Positions 9,401 through 17,839 of a DNA stretch of 64,000 nt are shown one piece after another. The notes below the pieces were generated by a model, which worked only from the letters and a program-made list of their open reading frames with translations, was not told where the DNA came from and made no database searches. The number at the start of each line of letters is the position of its first letter. Position 1 is the stretch's first letter. The translations under genes and the position numbers were made by a program. The DNA comes from Herbaspirillum sp. WKF16 (lineage in GTDB: Bacteria; Pseudomonadota; Gammaproteobacteria; Burkholderiales; Burkholderiaceae_D): assembly GCF_028993615.1 (NCBI RefSeq), contig NZ_CP118632.1, forward strand, positions 1,798,001-1,862,000, given 5' to 3'.

Positions 9401-12400
9401 ACCGGCGGCTACGCCAACAACGACACCTACGCCAACATCCAGAACGTCACCGGATCCAATTTCGACGACCTGTTCATCGCCAGCCTGGCAGCCAACAAGT
9501 TCGACGGCGGCCTGGGCAACAACACCGTCAGCTACGCCAAGGCCGGCGACGGCAACGGCGTGACCGTCGACCTGTTCAACGGCGTGGGCAGCAACGGCTT
9601 CGCCGCAGGCGACACCTACGCGAATATCCAGAACGTGATCGGCACCGCCTATGACGATACGTTCATTGCCGACGCGAATCACAACACCTTCACCGGCGCA
9701 CAAGGTTCGGACACGGTCAGCTACCGGTATTCGACCGCAGGCGTCACGGTCAATCTCGTGACCGGCCTGGGCACCGGCGGCTTTGCCGACGGCGACGTCT
9801 ATTCCGGCATCGAAAACGTGGTCGGATCCGCTTCCGACGACCTGATCGTGGCCAGCAGCGACGCCAACGTCATCGATGGCGGCGTCAGCACCGCAAGTTC
9901 CCACAATCGCGTCAGCTACGCCAGTTCCGACGCCGCCGTCACGGTCGACCTGACCTATACCGACGGCACCGGAACCTCGGGCGGATATGCTGCCGGCGAC
10001 AAGTTGTCCAATATCCAGGATCTGACGGGCAGCATCTACGACGACACCTTCGTGGCCAGCCAGGCCGCGAACAATTTCGACGGCGGCGGCGGCTCTCTGC
10101 ACAATCGCGTCAGCTACGCGCATTCCACGGTCGGCGAAACCGTCGACCTGGTCAACGGCGTCGGCAGCGGCGGCGCCGGCAGCTTCGCCGCGGGCGACAC
10201 CTACGTCAACATCCAGGACGTGACCGGCGGTTCCGGGGACGACCTGTTCATCGCCAACAGCGCAGCCAACAGGTTGGACGGCGGCGCCAGCACCGCAAGC
10301 TCGCACAACCGCGTGAGCTACCAGTATTCGACGGTCGATGAAACCATCGACCTGGTCACCGGGCAGGGCAGCGGCGGCGCGGGCAGCCTGGCCAACGGCG
10401 ACACCTACGCCAACATCCAGGACGTCACCGGCGGCGCCGGCAACGACACCTTCGTCGCCAGTACGGCGGCCAACAACTTCGAAGGCGGAGGCGGCACGCA
10501 TAACCGCGTGAGCTATGCCAATTCGTCGGTTGCCGAGACGGTGGACCTGATCGCCGGCACCGGCAGCGGCACTTATGCCGCCGGCGACACCTATGCCAAC
10601 ATCCAGGACGTGACCGGGGGCGGCGGCGACGACACCTTCATCGCCAGCGCCGCAGCCAACAACTTCGAAGGCGGAGGCGGCGCGCACAACCGCGTGAGCT
10701 ACGCCAGCTCGACCGTGGCCGAAACGGTCAACCTGTTCACCGGCCAGGGCAGCGGCGGCGCGGGCAGCCTGGCCAACGGCGACACCTACGCCAATATCCA
10801 GGACGTCACCGGCGGCCTGGCCGACGACCTGTTCATCGCCAACGCGGCGGCGAACCGGTTCGACGGCGGCATCAGCACCGCGACTTCGCACAACCGCGTG
10901 AGCTACCTCAACTCGAACGTCGATGAAACCGTCAACCTGGTCACCGGCCAGGGCAGCGGCGGCACCGGCAGCCTGGCCAACGGCGACACCTACGTCAACA
11001 TCCAGGACGTGACCGGAGGCGGGGGCAACGACACCTTCTACGGCAATACGGCGGCCAACAATTTCGAGGGCGGAGGCGGCACGCACAACCGGGTGAACTA
11101 CAGCACGTCGACCGTGGCCGAGACGATCAACCTGTTCACCGGGCAGGGCAGCGGCGGCGTGGGCAGCCTGGCCAACGGCGACACCTACGCCAACATCCAG
11201 GATGCCACCGGCGGCCTGGCCGACGACCTGTTCGTGGCCAGCGCCGCGGCCAACTTCTTCGACGGCGGCGCCAGCACGGCGGCTTCGCACAATCGCGTGA
11301 GCTACCTCAACTCGACCGTCGATGAAACCATCGACCTGGTCACCGGCCAGGGCAGCGGCGGCGCGGGCAGCCTGGCCAACGGCGACACCTACGCCAACAT
11401 CCAGGACGTCACCGGCGGCGCCGGCAACGACACCTTCGTCGCCAGCACGGCGGCCAACAACTTCGAAGGCGGAGGCGGCACGCATAACCGCGTGAGCTAT
11501 GCCAATTCGTCGGTTGCCGAGACGGTGGACCTGATCGCCGGCACCGGCAGCGGCACTTATGCCGCCGGCGACACCTATGCCAACATCCAGGACGTGACCG
11601 GGGGCGGCGGCGACGACACCTTCATCGCCAGCGCCGCAGCCAACAACTTCGAAGGCGGCGGCGGCGCGCACAACCGCGTGAGCTACGCCAGCTCGACCGT
11701 GGCCGAAACGGTCAACCTGTTCACCGGCCAGGGCAGCGGCGGCGCGGGCAGCCTGGCCAACGGCGACACCTACGCCAATATCCAGGACGTCACCGGCGGC
11801 CTGGCCGACGACCTGTTCATCGCCAACGCGGCGGCGAACCGGTTCGACGGCGGCGTCAGCACCGCGGCTTCGCACAACCGCGTGAGCTACCTCAACTCGA
11901 ACGTCGATGAAACCGTCAACCTGGTCACCGGCCAGGGCAGCGGCGGCACCGGCAGCCTGGCCAACGGCGACACCTACGTCAACATCCAGGACGTGACCGG
12001 AGGCGGGGGCAACGACACCTTCTACGGCAATACGGCGGCCAACAATTTCGAGGGCGGAGGCGGCACGCACAACCGGGTGAACTACAGCACGTCGACCGTG
12101 GCCGAGACGATCAACCTGTTCACCGGGCAGGGCAGCGGCGGCGTGGGCAGCCTGGCCAACGGCGACACCTACGCCAACATCCAGGATGCCACCGGCGGCT
12201 TGGCCGACGACCTGTTCGTGGCCAGCGCCGCGGCCAACTTCTTCGACGGCGGCGCCAGCACCGCAAGCTCGCACAACCGCGTGAGCTACATCAACTCGAC
12301 CGTCGATGAAACCATCAACCTGCTGAATGGCACCGGCAGCGGCGGCGCGGGCAGCCTGGCCAACGGCGACACCTACGCCAACATCCAGGACGTGACCGGC

Positions 12401-14470
12401 GGCAGCGGCAACGACACCATCGTCGCCAACGCCGCCGCCAACAGCCTCGATGGCGGCCTGGGGTCGAATACGGTCAGCTACGCCGGCTCAAGCAGCAGCA
12501 ACAACTCCACCGGCGTCACGGTCAACCTGTCCACCGGCGTGGGCAGCGGCAACTACGCCCAGGGCGATACCTACGCCAACATCCAGAACGTGATCGGCAG
12601 CGCCTTCGCCGACACCCTGACCGGCGCCAACTACGATGCCGTCAACAACGTCGGCGTGGTCTCGGTGCTGACCGGCGGCGCCGGCGCCGACCTGCTGACG
12701 GCGATTGCCGCCAACCGCGCCTCTACCTATGCCAGCTACGCGGGTTCGGGCTCGGTGACGATCAACCTGCAGGCGGGAACCGGCAGCGGCAACGATGCCC
12801 AGGGCGACGTGCTGGTCAACATCGACAACGTGATCGGCGGCGGCGGCGACGATGTGTTCTATGCCAGCAGCTTCGCCAACAAGCTCGATGGCGGAGCCGG
12901 TTCGGATACCGTCAACTATTCGTTGTCCACCAGCAGCAACGGCACCACCGGCGTGACGGTCAACCTGTCCACCGGCGTGGGCAGCGGCAACTACGCCCAA
13001 GGCGATACCTACGCCAACATCGAGAACGCGGTCGGCAGCGCCTACAACGACACGCTGACCGGCTTTGCCACGGTGGGAACCCAATCGGTACTGGAGGGCG
13101 GCGCCGGCGCGGACACCATCACGGCCATCGCGGCCAACCGCGCCAGCACCTATGCGTCCTATGCCGGCTCGGCGCTCGGCGTGACGATCGACCTGAAGAA
13201 CGGCAGCGGCACGGGCGGCGACGCGCAGGGCGATATTCTGGTCAACATCGACAATGTCATCGGCAGTACGCACGACGACCTCTTCAAGGCCAGTACGCAA
13301 GCCAACATCTTCACCGGAAACGGCGGCACCGATACGGTGAGCTACGAGTACGACACCGGCGGGGTGACGGTCGACCTCACCAACACGCTGGCCGCCAGCG
13401 GAACCTATGCCCTGGGCGACAAGTTCAACGGCATCTCGAACCTCATCGGCGGATCCGGCAACGATACCTTCTACGCCAGCAACGTGGCCAACAGCTTCGA
13501 GGGCGGCGCCGGCTCCAACACCGTCAACTACGCGCGTTCCGGCACCGCCGCGGTGACCGTCGACCTGTACAACCACAACGGCAGCGGCGGCTATGCCGCC
13601 AACGACCACTACGCCAACATCCAGAACGTGGTGGGTAGCGCCGGCAACGACACCTTCTATGCAGACGGCAACGCCAACACCTTCACCGGCGGCGGCAACA
13701 TAGGCGGCGGCACCGGCGCCGGCACCGGCGACACCGTCAGCTACTACTACGCCAACAGCGGCTCATCCAGCGCGGCCATCGTCGCCAACCTGGCCACCGG
13801 CCAGGGCAGCGGCGTGGGCAGCGACGCCAATGGCGACAAGTACATCGGCATTTCCAACCTGGAAGGCAGCGCCTACGTCGACAATACCCTCACCGGCGAC
13901 GCCAACGGCAACATCCTGACGGTGCGCGGCACCGGCACCACCAATACCCTCAGCGGCGGCGGGGCGGGCGCCGGCCAGACCGACGTGTTCAACGTGCTGG
14001 AAGGCGCGCACAACACCGTCACGGTCGGTGCGGGGACCAACATCATCAACGTCAGCGCCGGTTCCCACAGCACGGCGGGCGCGCAGAGCGATATCGTCAA
14101 CAAGGATACCGGCACCACCAACATCGTCTCCATCAACGGCGTGGCGGGCACCACCACCTTGCACTTCGACGATCTCGGCAACTCGCTCTCGCTGAGCAAT
14201 TTCTCCAGCAAGGTCAGCGGCATCACGACGCTGGACGTGACCACGGGCGCGTCAACCAACATCGTGATCACCGCCGACGACGTGATCAAGATGGGCATCG
14301 CCAGCGGCGCCACGTCGCACCTGCTGACGGTCAAGATGAACGCCTCGGAGAGCTTGCAGATCATGGCCAACGGTTCGGACCATTACGTCTACTTCCCCGG
14401 CACGACCGACTACGCCTTCTACAACGCCAGCAACCAGGAAATCGCGCGCATCCACCTCGTGACCGCCTGA
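6431..14470 (+). CDS. Giant secreted repeat protein (RTX-derived, SiiE/BapA-like cargo)
   Basis: 2,679 residues, no signal peptide. Residues 1-~110 form a small N-terminal domain with a DVDMVLHMADGTKVVL beta-hairpin resembling the retention region of large type I secreted adhesins. A Ser/Thr/Ala-rich linker follows, then a beta-rich domain (~230-400) and three or four genuine RTX nonapeptides at ~416-458 (GGTGNDTLY type). About 31 imperfect repeats of 59-84 residues then run to ~2,490. Each contains VSYA-x-S, V-T-V-D-L, GDTYANIQN and a GSAYDDTF calcium-binding-like turn, and ends in N-x-F-D-G-G. The last ~190 residues are non-repetitive and end in a short hydrophobic stretch, as in type I signals. 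Probable surface adhesin or matrix protein exported by the upstream genes. No enzymatic domain is visible. Confidence 0.85.
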   Translation: MATASSSQANSAEKVTGPVRVVMPDQNGSFQLNAPRGAVQRVQVVDVDMVLHMADGTKVVLAGGAMEAMDDKSKVKFSDTSADTGKLLDSVGKIALAPNDQSRILNSDPIASPDRVATDASVQSPQHVSTDRNAASVGSDGISQLAKIISENSGSLTTNGVQTLSVPTQPTADASTTSAASALVASQSTSSNDAPVRPVEVQAPPERPGVIPPTVVIDPSAPTQAVKLVNLATVTQVGTTLYGSAGIPTSSTDASLPQQFSTQVINAGNDVTTIYAAGNNNGTFVKVFNVNITGTGNVLSVVISGVPSNMTVLNGTDLGGGKYSITVASGQKDFNIQLQYQTVEADSSSPVHQAFDLTFTTVVATSNGQLTLNDSRHVAVKDAGAYGDLNYLDPATGDAVLVLPAQGAPHEVHADNNAGTTIYGSNANDLLYGGTGNDTLYGGTGNTFFEGGAGADRLIGGVNSTGTNVNTASYANSGAGVTVDLVNGTGVGGDAQGDTLLNIQNLKGSAYSDTFIANSAVNRLDGGSGGSDTVSYQYSGAAVTVNLITGTGTGGDAQGDTYTHIQNAIGSAYDDVFIASTDANRFEGGGGSNTVSYASSGAGVSVNLQTGVGSGGSAAGDTYANIQNVVGSAYDDTFVGSLAANSFDGGSGGNDTVSYAGSTSGVSINFVSGRGTGGYAEGDTYNHIQNAIGSAYDDVFIAGVDSKNFNGGSGGSDTVNYGASTGAVTVNMITMSGSGGYAQNNTYTNIQNIVGSSYSDTFIASAAANNFNGGLGGSDTVSYAFSNAAVTVDLFHGTGSGGYAQGDVLAHIQNAIGSDYDDIFIASADVNNFSGGLGSNTVSYFYSTGGVTVDLTNTIGTGTGGFYAAGDSFTNIQNLIGSVYDDTFVASADANSLDGGGGSLHNRVSYAASTAGVTVDLNYTNGTGTFGGYAQGDKLANIQDLTGGAGDDTFVASLAENNFEGGAGSNRVSYAASNAAVTVDLVLGVGTGGYANNDTYANIQNVTGSNFDDLFIASLAANKFDGGLGNNTVSYAKAGDGNGVTVDLFNGVGSNGFAAGDTYANIQNVIGTAYDDTFIADANHNTFTGAQGSDTVSYRYSTAGVTVNLVTGLGTGGFADGDVYSGIENVVGSASDDLIVASSDANVIDGGVSTASSHNRVSYASSDAAVTVDLTYTDGTGTSGGYAAGDKLSNIQDLTGSIYDDTFVASQAANNFDGGGGSLHNRVSYAHSTVGETVDLVNGVGSGGAGSFAAGDTYVNIQDVTGGSGDDLFIANSAANRLDGGASTASSHNRVSYQYSTVDETIDLVTGQGSGGAGSLANGDTYANIQDVTGGAGNDTFVASTAANNFEGGGGTHNRVSYANSSVAETVDLIAGTGSGTYAAGDTYANIQDVTGGGGDDTFIASAAANNFEGGGGAHNRVSYASSTVAETVNLFTGQGSGGAGSLANGDTYANIQDVTGGLADDLFIANAAANRFDGGISTATSHNRVSYLNSNVDETVNLVTGQGSGGTGSLANGDTYVNIQDVTGGGGNDTFYGNTAANNFEGGGGTHNRVNYSTSTVAETINLFTGQGSGGVGSLANGDTYANIQDATGGLADDLFVASAAANFFDGGASTAASHNRVSYLNSTVDETIDLVTGQGSGGAGSLANGDTYANIQDVTGGAGNDTFVASTAANNFEGGGGTHNRVSYANSSVAETVDLIAGTGSGTYAAGDTYANIQDVTGGGGDDTFIASAAANNFEGGGGAHNRVSYASSTVAETVNLFTGQGSGGAGSLANGDTYANIQDVTGGLADDLFIANAAANRFDGGVSTAASHNRVSYLNSNVDETVNLVTGQGSGGTGSLANGDTYVNIQDVTGGGGNDTFYGNTAANNFEGGGGTHNRVNYSTSTVAETINLFTGQGSGGVGSLANGDTYANIQDATGGLADDLFVASAAANFFDGGASTASSHNRVSYINSTVDETINLLNGTGSGGAGSLANGDTYANIQDVTGGSGNDTIVANAAANSLDGGLGSNTVSYAGSSSSNNSTGVTVNLSTGVGSGNYAQGDTYANIQNVIGSAFADTLTGANYDAVNNVGVVSVLTGGAGADLLTAIAANRASTYASYAGSGSVTINLQAGTGSGNDAQGDVLVNIDNVIGGGGDDVFYASSFANKLDGGAGSDTVNYSLSTSSNGTTGVTVNLSTGVGSGNYAQGDTYANIENAVGSAYNDTLTGFATVGTQSVLEGGAGADTITAIAANRASTYASYAGSALGVTIDLKNGSGTGGDAQGDILVNIDNVIGSTHDDLFKASTQANIFTGNGGTDTVSYEYDTGGVTVDLTNTLAASGTYALGDKFNGISNLIGGSGNDTFYASNVANSFEGGAGSNTVNYARSGTAAVTVDLYNHNGSGGYAANDHYANIQNVVGSAGNDTFYADGNANTFTGGGNIGGGTGAGTGDTVSYYYANSGSSSAAIVANLATGQGSGVGSDANGDKYIGISNLEGSAYVDNTLTGDANGNILTVRGTGTTNTLSGGGAGAGQTDVFNVLEGAHNTVTVGAGTNIINVSAGSHSTAGAQSDIVNKDTGTTNIVSINGVAGTTTLHFDDLGNSLSLSNFSSKVSGITTLDVTTGASTNIVITADDVIKMGIASGATSHLLTVKMNASESLQIMANGSDHYVYFPGTTDYAFYNASNQEIARIHLVTA
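7820..13900 (+). repeat. Array of about 31 tandem protein repeats (~62-68 aa each)
   Basis: The repeated unit runs from one VSY motif to the next. Units 1-12 are diverged. Units 13-24 share a variant with VDETV/VAETV in place of GVTV and a GGAGSLANGDTY insertion. Units 25 and 27 carry longer insertions ending TAIAANRAST. Each unit keeps a single GG-x-G-x-DT half-turn, so the array looks like an amplified RTX spacer module rather than a classical nonapeptide run. Confidence 0.9.
10313..12280 (+). repeat. 984-bp intragenic tandem duplication (five repeat units)
   Basis: Copy 1 is 10313-11296 and copy 2 is 11297-12280, each covering units of 65, 62, 68, 65 and 68 residues. Away from the two junctions I count six mismatches over about 940 bp, so identity exceeds 99%. 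This is much closer than any other pair of units in the gene and marks a recent duplication or gene-conversion event. The period is a whole number of codons, so the frame is kept. Confidence 0.93.
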
Positions 14471-14484
14471 CGAGGAGGGCGGGT

Positions 14485-14506
14485 CGCCATCCGCAAGCGG
14501 ATGGCG
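14485..14506. terminator. Stem-loop between convergent genes (possible bidirectional terminator)
   Basis: The arms CGCCATCCGC and GCGGATGGCG are perfectly complementary around AA. They lie between the end of the giant gene and the end of the convergent MocR gene. There is no T-run on either side, so intrinsic termination would be weak. Confidence 0.4.
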
Positions 14507-14512
14507 GCCGCT

Positions 14513-16033
14513 TCAGCGCCCCAGCTCCTTCTCCAGGAAGCGCCAGATCCCCGGATCGGCCATGCTGGCGACGTTGATGCGCATGCGCGTGGAAGGCAGC
14601 TGGGAAGGCGAGAACAGGCTGCCCGGCGCCAGCAGAAAGCCGTGCTCCATGGCCTTTTCGGTCAGCACGTTGGTGTCGCAGCGCGCATCCACCCACAGGA
14701 ACATGCCGCAGGGCGGCAGGTCGCCGACCTCCACGCCCAGCTTCTCGAGTTGCCGCGCCACCTTGTCGCGCGCGCCGTTCAAGCGCGTGCGCAGGCGTTC
14801 GGTGTGCTTGCGGTAATGTCCCTCCGAGAGCACCTTGTAGGCCACCCGTTCGCCGATCTCGCCGGTGGTCAGGGTCGAGAGCATCTTGCGGTCGGCCAGC
14901 TGGCGCGCCAGCTCGGCCGAGGTGGCGATGAAGCCCACGCGCAGGTTGGCCGACAAGGTCTTTGAAAATCCCCCCAGGTAGATCACCCGGTGCAGCTGGT
15001 CCAGCGCCGCCACGCGGGTGGCGGCCTGCACCGGCGAACCCGGGTGCATGTCGCAATAGATGTCGTCCTCCACGATGATGAAGTCGTGTTCCTCGGCGAT
15101 GCGCAGCACCTGGAACGCCTTGGCGGCGGTCATCGAGGCCGAGGTGGGGTTGTGCAGCACCGAGTTGGTGACGAACAGCTTGGGCTTGTGCAGCGCCGCC
15201 AGCTCGGCCAGGCGCACGATGTCGGGGCCGTCGGCCAGGCGCGGGATGCCGACCACCTTGGCGCCCAGCGCGGCGAACGAGCCGAACATCAGGAACCAGG
15301 CCGGATCGTCGACGAAGATCACGTCGCCGGGGCGCAGGAAGTGGCGCGCCACGGTGTCCAGCGCCTGGGTCACGCCGGTGGTCAGCACGATCTGCTCGGG
15401 CGCGGCGGCGATCTCCAGTTCGGCCAGCTTGAGCTGCAGCTGGTGCCGCAGCGGCAGGAAGCCCTGCGGCGTGCCGTAGCCCAGCAGCAGCGAGGGATTG
15501 TCGCGGCTGATCGCGCGCAGCGCATTGGCGATCAGTTCGCCATCCAGCCAGTCGGACGGCAGCAGGCCGCCGCCGGGCATCTTCGAGGCCGGCATCTGGC
15601 GGAACATGTTGCGCACCAGCCAGACCACATCCAGCCCGCCCTCGGCCGCTTCATGCGCGGTCGCGGCGCGCGCCGGGTCGGCGCCGTAGCCGCCGGCCAT
15701 GGGCGAGCGTTCCCGCACATAGAAACCCGAGCCGCGGCGCGACTCCAGGAAGCCTTGCGCCACCAGCCGGTCGTAGGCCTCTACTACCGTGAAGCGCGAG
15801 ACCGCATGGGTGTCGGCGAACTGCCGGATCGAGGGCATGCGCGCGCCGGTGCGCAGGAGCTTGTCGTCGATGCGCGAACGGATGCCGCGCACGATCTGTT
15901 CCACCAGCGAGTCGCCACTCTCGCGCGAGAGCAGCGGCCAGCCGGGCAGGGCGGCGTCGCTGCTGGCGGCATTGGCGGCGGCCGGGGCGGAGAGGCGCGG
16001 GGCGGGGCGGGAATGCTTGGCTGTATTGGTCAT
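14513..16033 (-). CDS. MocR/GntR-type PLP-dependent transcriptional regulator
   Basis: 506 residues. Residues ~38-105 form a GntR winged helix (RMPSIRQFADTHAVSRFTV). A class-I aminotransferase-like domain follows from ~150, with the PLP lysine in GGFSKTLSANLRVGF. MocR proteins use this domain as a PLP or aldimine sensor and usually control a divergent gene. Here the divergent gene encodes a PLP-dependent dehydratase whose start is 115 bp away, with a direct-repeat operator candidate between them. The target is therefore probably the dehydratase/LysE/EamA genes. Its effector is unknown. Confidence 0.88.
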   Translation of the reverse strand: MTNTAKHSRPAPRLSAPAAANAASSDAALPGWPLLSRESGDSLVEQIVRGIRSRIDDKLLRTGARMPSIRQFADTHAVSRFTVVEAYDRLVAQGFLESRRGSGFYVRERSPMAGGYGADPARAATAHEAAEGGLDVVWLVRNMFRQMPASKMPGGGLLPSDWLDGELIANALRAISRDNPSLLLGYGTPQGFLPLRHQLQLKLAELEIAAAPEQIVLTTGVTQALDTVARHFLRPGDVIFVDDPAWFLMFGSFAALGAKVVGIPRLADGPDIVRLAELAALHKPKLFVTNSVLHNPTSASMTAAKAFQVLRIAEEHDFIIVEDDIYCDMHPGSPVQAATRVAALDQLHRVIYLGGFSKTLSANLRVGFIATSAELARQLADRKMLSTLTTGEIGERVAYKVLSEGHYRKHTERLRTRLNGARDKVARQLEKLGVEVGDLPPCGMFLWVDARCDTNVLTEKAMEHGFLLAPGSLFSPSQLPSTRMRINVASMADPGIWRFLEKELGR

Positions 16034-16067
16034 TTTACCGTGACAATGTTTGGAATTATTTCAAAAA

Positions 16068-16088
16068 CTGTATAGGTTCTGTACAGGT
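16068..16088. promoter_or_regulatory. Direct-repeat operator candidate for the MocR regulator
   Basis: CTGTATAGGT (16068-16077) and CTGTACAGGT (16079-16088) are two 10-bp direct repeats differing at one base, with an 11-bp period. They sit in the divergent intergenic region. MocR regulators generally bind direct repeats in such positions. The second repeat also contains the palindrome CTGTACAG. Confidence 0.55.
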
Positions 16089-16147
16089 ATTGTCCGTTAC
16101 GATGGCTTCCATTGCAAGACCGAACACATCGTCACCCAGGAGACCCC

Positions 16148-17197
16148 ATGACCCAAGCCGCCCGCGAATTGCTGCCCAACCGCGCCGAGATCGAACAGGC
16201 CGCGCAAGTGGTCTACGGCGCCATGGCGCCGACGCCGCAGCTGTCCTGGCCGCTCCTGAACCGCGCGTTGGGCGCCCAGGTCTGGGTCAAGCATGAGAAC
16301 CACGCCCCCACCGGCGCCTTCAAGGTGCGCGGCGGCATGGTCTACATGGACAAGCTGGCCCGCGAGCAGCCGCAACTGGCCGGCGTGATTTCCGCCACAC
16401 GCGGCAACCATGGGCAATCCATCGGGCTGGCCGCCGCGCGCTTCGGCATCGCCGCCACCATCGTCGTCCCCGAAGGCAACAGCCGCGAGAAGAACGCCGC
16501 CATGCGCGCGCTGGGCGTGTCGCTGGTGGAGCACGGCAGCGAGTTCCAGGAGAGCCGCGAGCATGCCCAGCAGCTGGCCCGGGAGCGCGGGCTGCACATG
16601 ATTCCCTCCTACCACCGCGACCTGGTGGCGGGCGTGTCCACTTACTGGATGGAGCTGTTCGCCGCCCAGCCCGACCTCGACCTGGTGCTGGTGCCGGTCG
16701 GCCAGGGTTCCGGCATGTGCGGGGCGGTGGCCGCGCGCAACGCGCTGGGCCTGAAGACCCGGGTGATCGGCGTGGTGTCGGCGCATGCGCTGGCCTACAA
16801 GCTGTCCTTCGAGCAGGGCGCGGCGGTGGAGTCGCCGGTGTCCACGCGCATCGCCGACGGCGTCGCCTGCCGGGTGCCGGACGAGGCTTCGCTGGCGGTG
16901 CTGCGCGCCGAGGTGGATGAGGTCGTCGCCGTCACCGACGACGAGGTGATGGACGCCATGAAGCTGTATTTCATCGCCACCCACAACGTCGCCGAAGGCG
17001 CCGGCGCCTGTGCGCTGGCGGCGGCGCGCCAGCTGGGCGCGCGCCTGCATGGCCGCAAGGTCGGCCTGACGCTGTCCGGCGGCAACGTCGATCATGACGT
17101 GTTCGCCCGCGTGCTGGCGCGCGAGTCGGCGGTCGCCGGGGTGCTGGACGCCGACGCTTCGCCGCCGTCCCCGGCGCGCGGCGGGGAAGGGCGCTGA
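16148..17197 (+). CDS. Threonine/serine dehydratase-like PLP enzyme
   Basis: 349 residues. The ATG at 16148 is chosen because an AGGAG site lies about 6 nt upstream. Fold-type II PLP enzyme with lysine 59 in GAFKVRGG, an SATRGNHGQS substrate/phosphate loop and a Gly-rich GQGSGMCGA loop near 190. Such enzymes deaminate L-threonine or L-serine to 2-oxo acids; hydroxyaspartate or EutB-type ectoine-degradation dehydratases are close relatives and cannot be excluded. There is no C-terminal ACT regulatory domain, so this is the catabolic rather than the biosynthetic form. It overlaps closely with an amino-acid exporter gene and is divergent from a MocR regulator, which suggests amino-acid overflow or catabolism. 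Confidence 0.82.
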   Translation: MTQAARELLPNRAEIEQAAQVVYGAMAPTPQLSWPLLNRALGAQVWVKHENHAPTGAFKVRGGMVYMDKLAREQPQLAGVISATRGNHGQSIGLAAARFGIAATIVVPEGNSREKNAAMRALGVSLVEHGSEFQESREHAQQLARERGLHMIPSYHRDLVAGVSTYWMELFAAQPDLDLVLVPVGQGSGMCGAVAARNALGLKTRVIGVVSAHALAYKLSFEQGAAVESPVSTRIADGVACRVPDEASLAVLRAEVDEVVAVTDDEVMDAMKLYFIATHNVAEGAGACALAAARQLGARLHGRKVGLTLSGGNVDHDVFARVLARESAVAGVLDADASPPSPARGGEGR

Positions 17198-17198
17198 C

Positions 17199-17795
17199 AT
17201 GGAAGCCTTGCTGCCGCTGATCTCGTTCGCCTTCGTCTCTTCCATCACGCCGGGGCCGAACAACATCATGCTGACCTCGTCGGGCATCTGGTTCGGCTTC
17301 CAGCGCTCGGTGCCGCACATGCTGGGCATCACTTTCGGCTTCGGCGTGCTGCTGGCCTTATGCGCATTCGGTATAGGCGCGGCGGTGATCGCGGTGCCGG
17401 AACTGGTGCTGCTGCTCAAGGCGCTGGGCTCGGCCTATCTGCTGTACCTGGCCTGGCAACTGCGCGGCATGCGCATGGCCGGCGCGGTGGAGGGGGCGGC
17501 GCGGCCGATGTCGTTCCGGGCCGCGGCGGTGTTCCAGTTCGCCAATCCCAAGGCCTGGGTGATGGCCGTCACCGGCGCCTCTGCCTTCATGCCGATGCTG
17601 CATAACCATCCCGTGTGGCTGGCGATTTTGCTCTACTGCCTGGTGTTTTGCGCCATCAACCTGCCATGCGTGTCGGTCTGGGCCGGCGCCGGCGCGATGC
17701 TGCGGCGCTACCTGGAGCGGCCGCTGTGGCGCGGCGTCTTCGCCGCCACGATGATCTTGCTGACCTTGTATTCGGCGCTGGCGATCTGGTTCTGA
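17199..17795 (+). CDS. LysE/RhtB-family amino-acid exporter
   Basis: 198 residues with six hydrophobic segments and the family hallmark SSITPGPNNIMLTSSG near the N-terminus. Length matches the RhtB branch (about 200 residues). The ATG is 1 nt past the stop of the dehydratase gene, so the two are translationally coupled. Members export homoserine, threonine, lysine or related amino acids. Linkage to a threonine-type dehydratase suggests a hydroxy amino acid, but the substrate cannot be read from sequence. Confidence 0.9.
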   Translation: MEALLPLISFAFVSSITPGPNNIMLTSSGIWFGFQRSVPHMLGITFGFGVLLALCAFGIGAAVIAVPELVLLLKALGSAYLLYLAWQLRGMRMAGAVEGAARPMSFRAAAVFQFANPKAWVMAVTGASAFMPMLHNHPVWLAILLYCLVFCAINLPCVSVWAGAGAMLRRYLERPLWRGVFAATMILLTLYSALAIWF

Positions 17796-17839
17796 CGGCA
17801 CGGCAAATCCATCACACTATTCTCCGAGGAGCGACAACC

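Noticed and set aside
7469-12274. A 1,601-codon minus-strand open frame opposite the giant gene
   Set aside because: It is the antisense of the Gly/Asp/Asn-rich repeats; its apparent protein is a low-complexity Val/Gly/Ala/Asp repeat that mirrors the plus-strand unit. The plus strand has RTX and secretion context.
7820-13900. CRISPR-like array
   Set aside because: The repeats are 186-250 bp, imperfect, in frame and protein-coding, with no unique spacers and no cas genes nearby.
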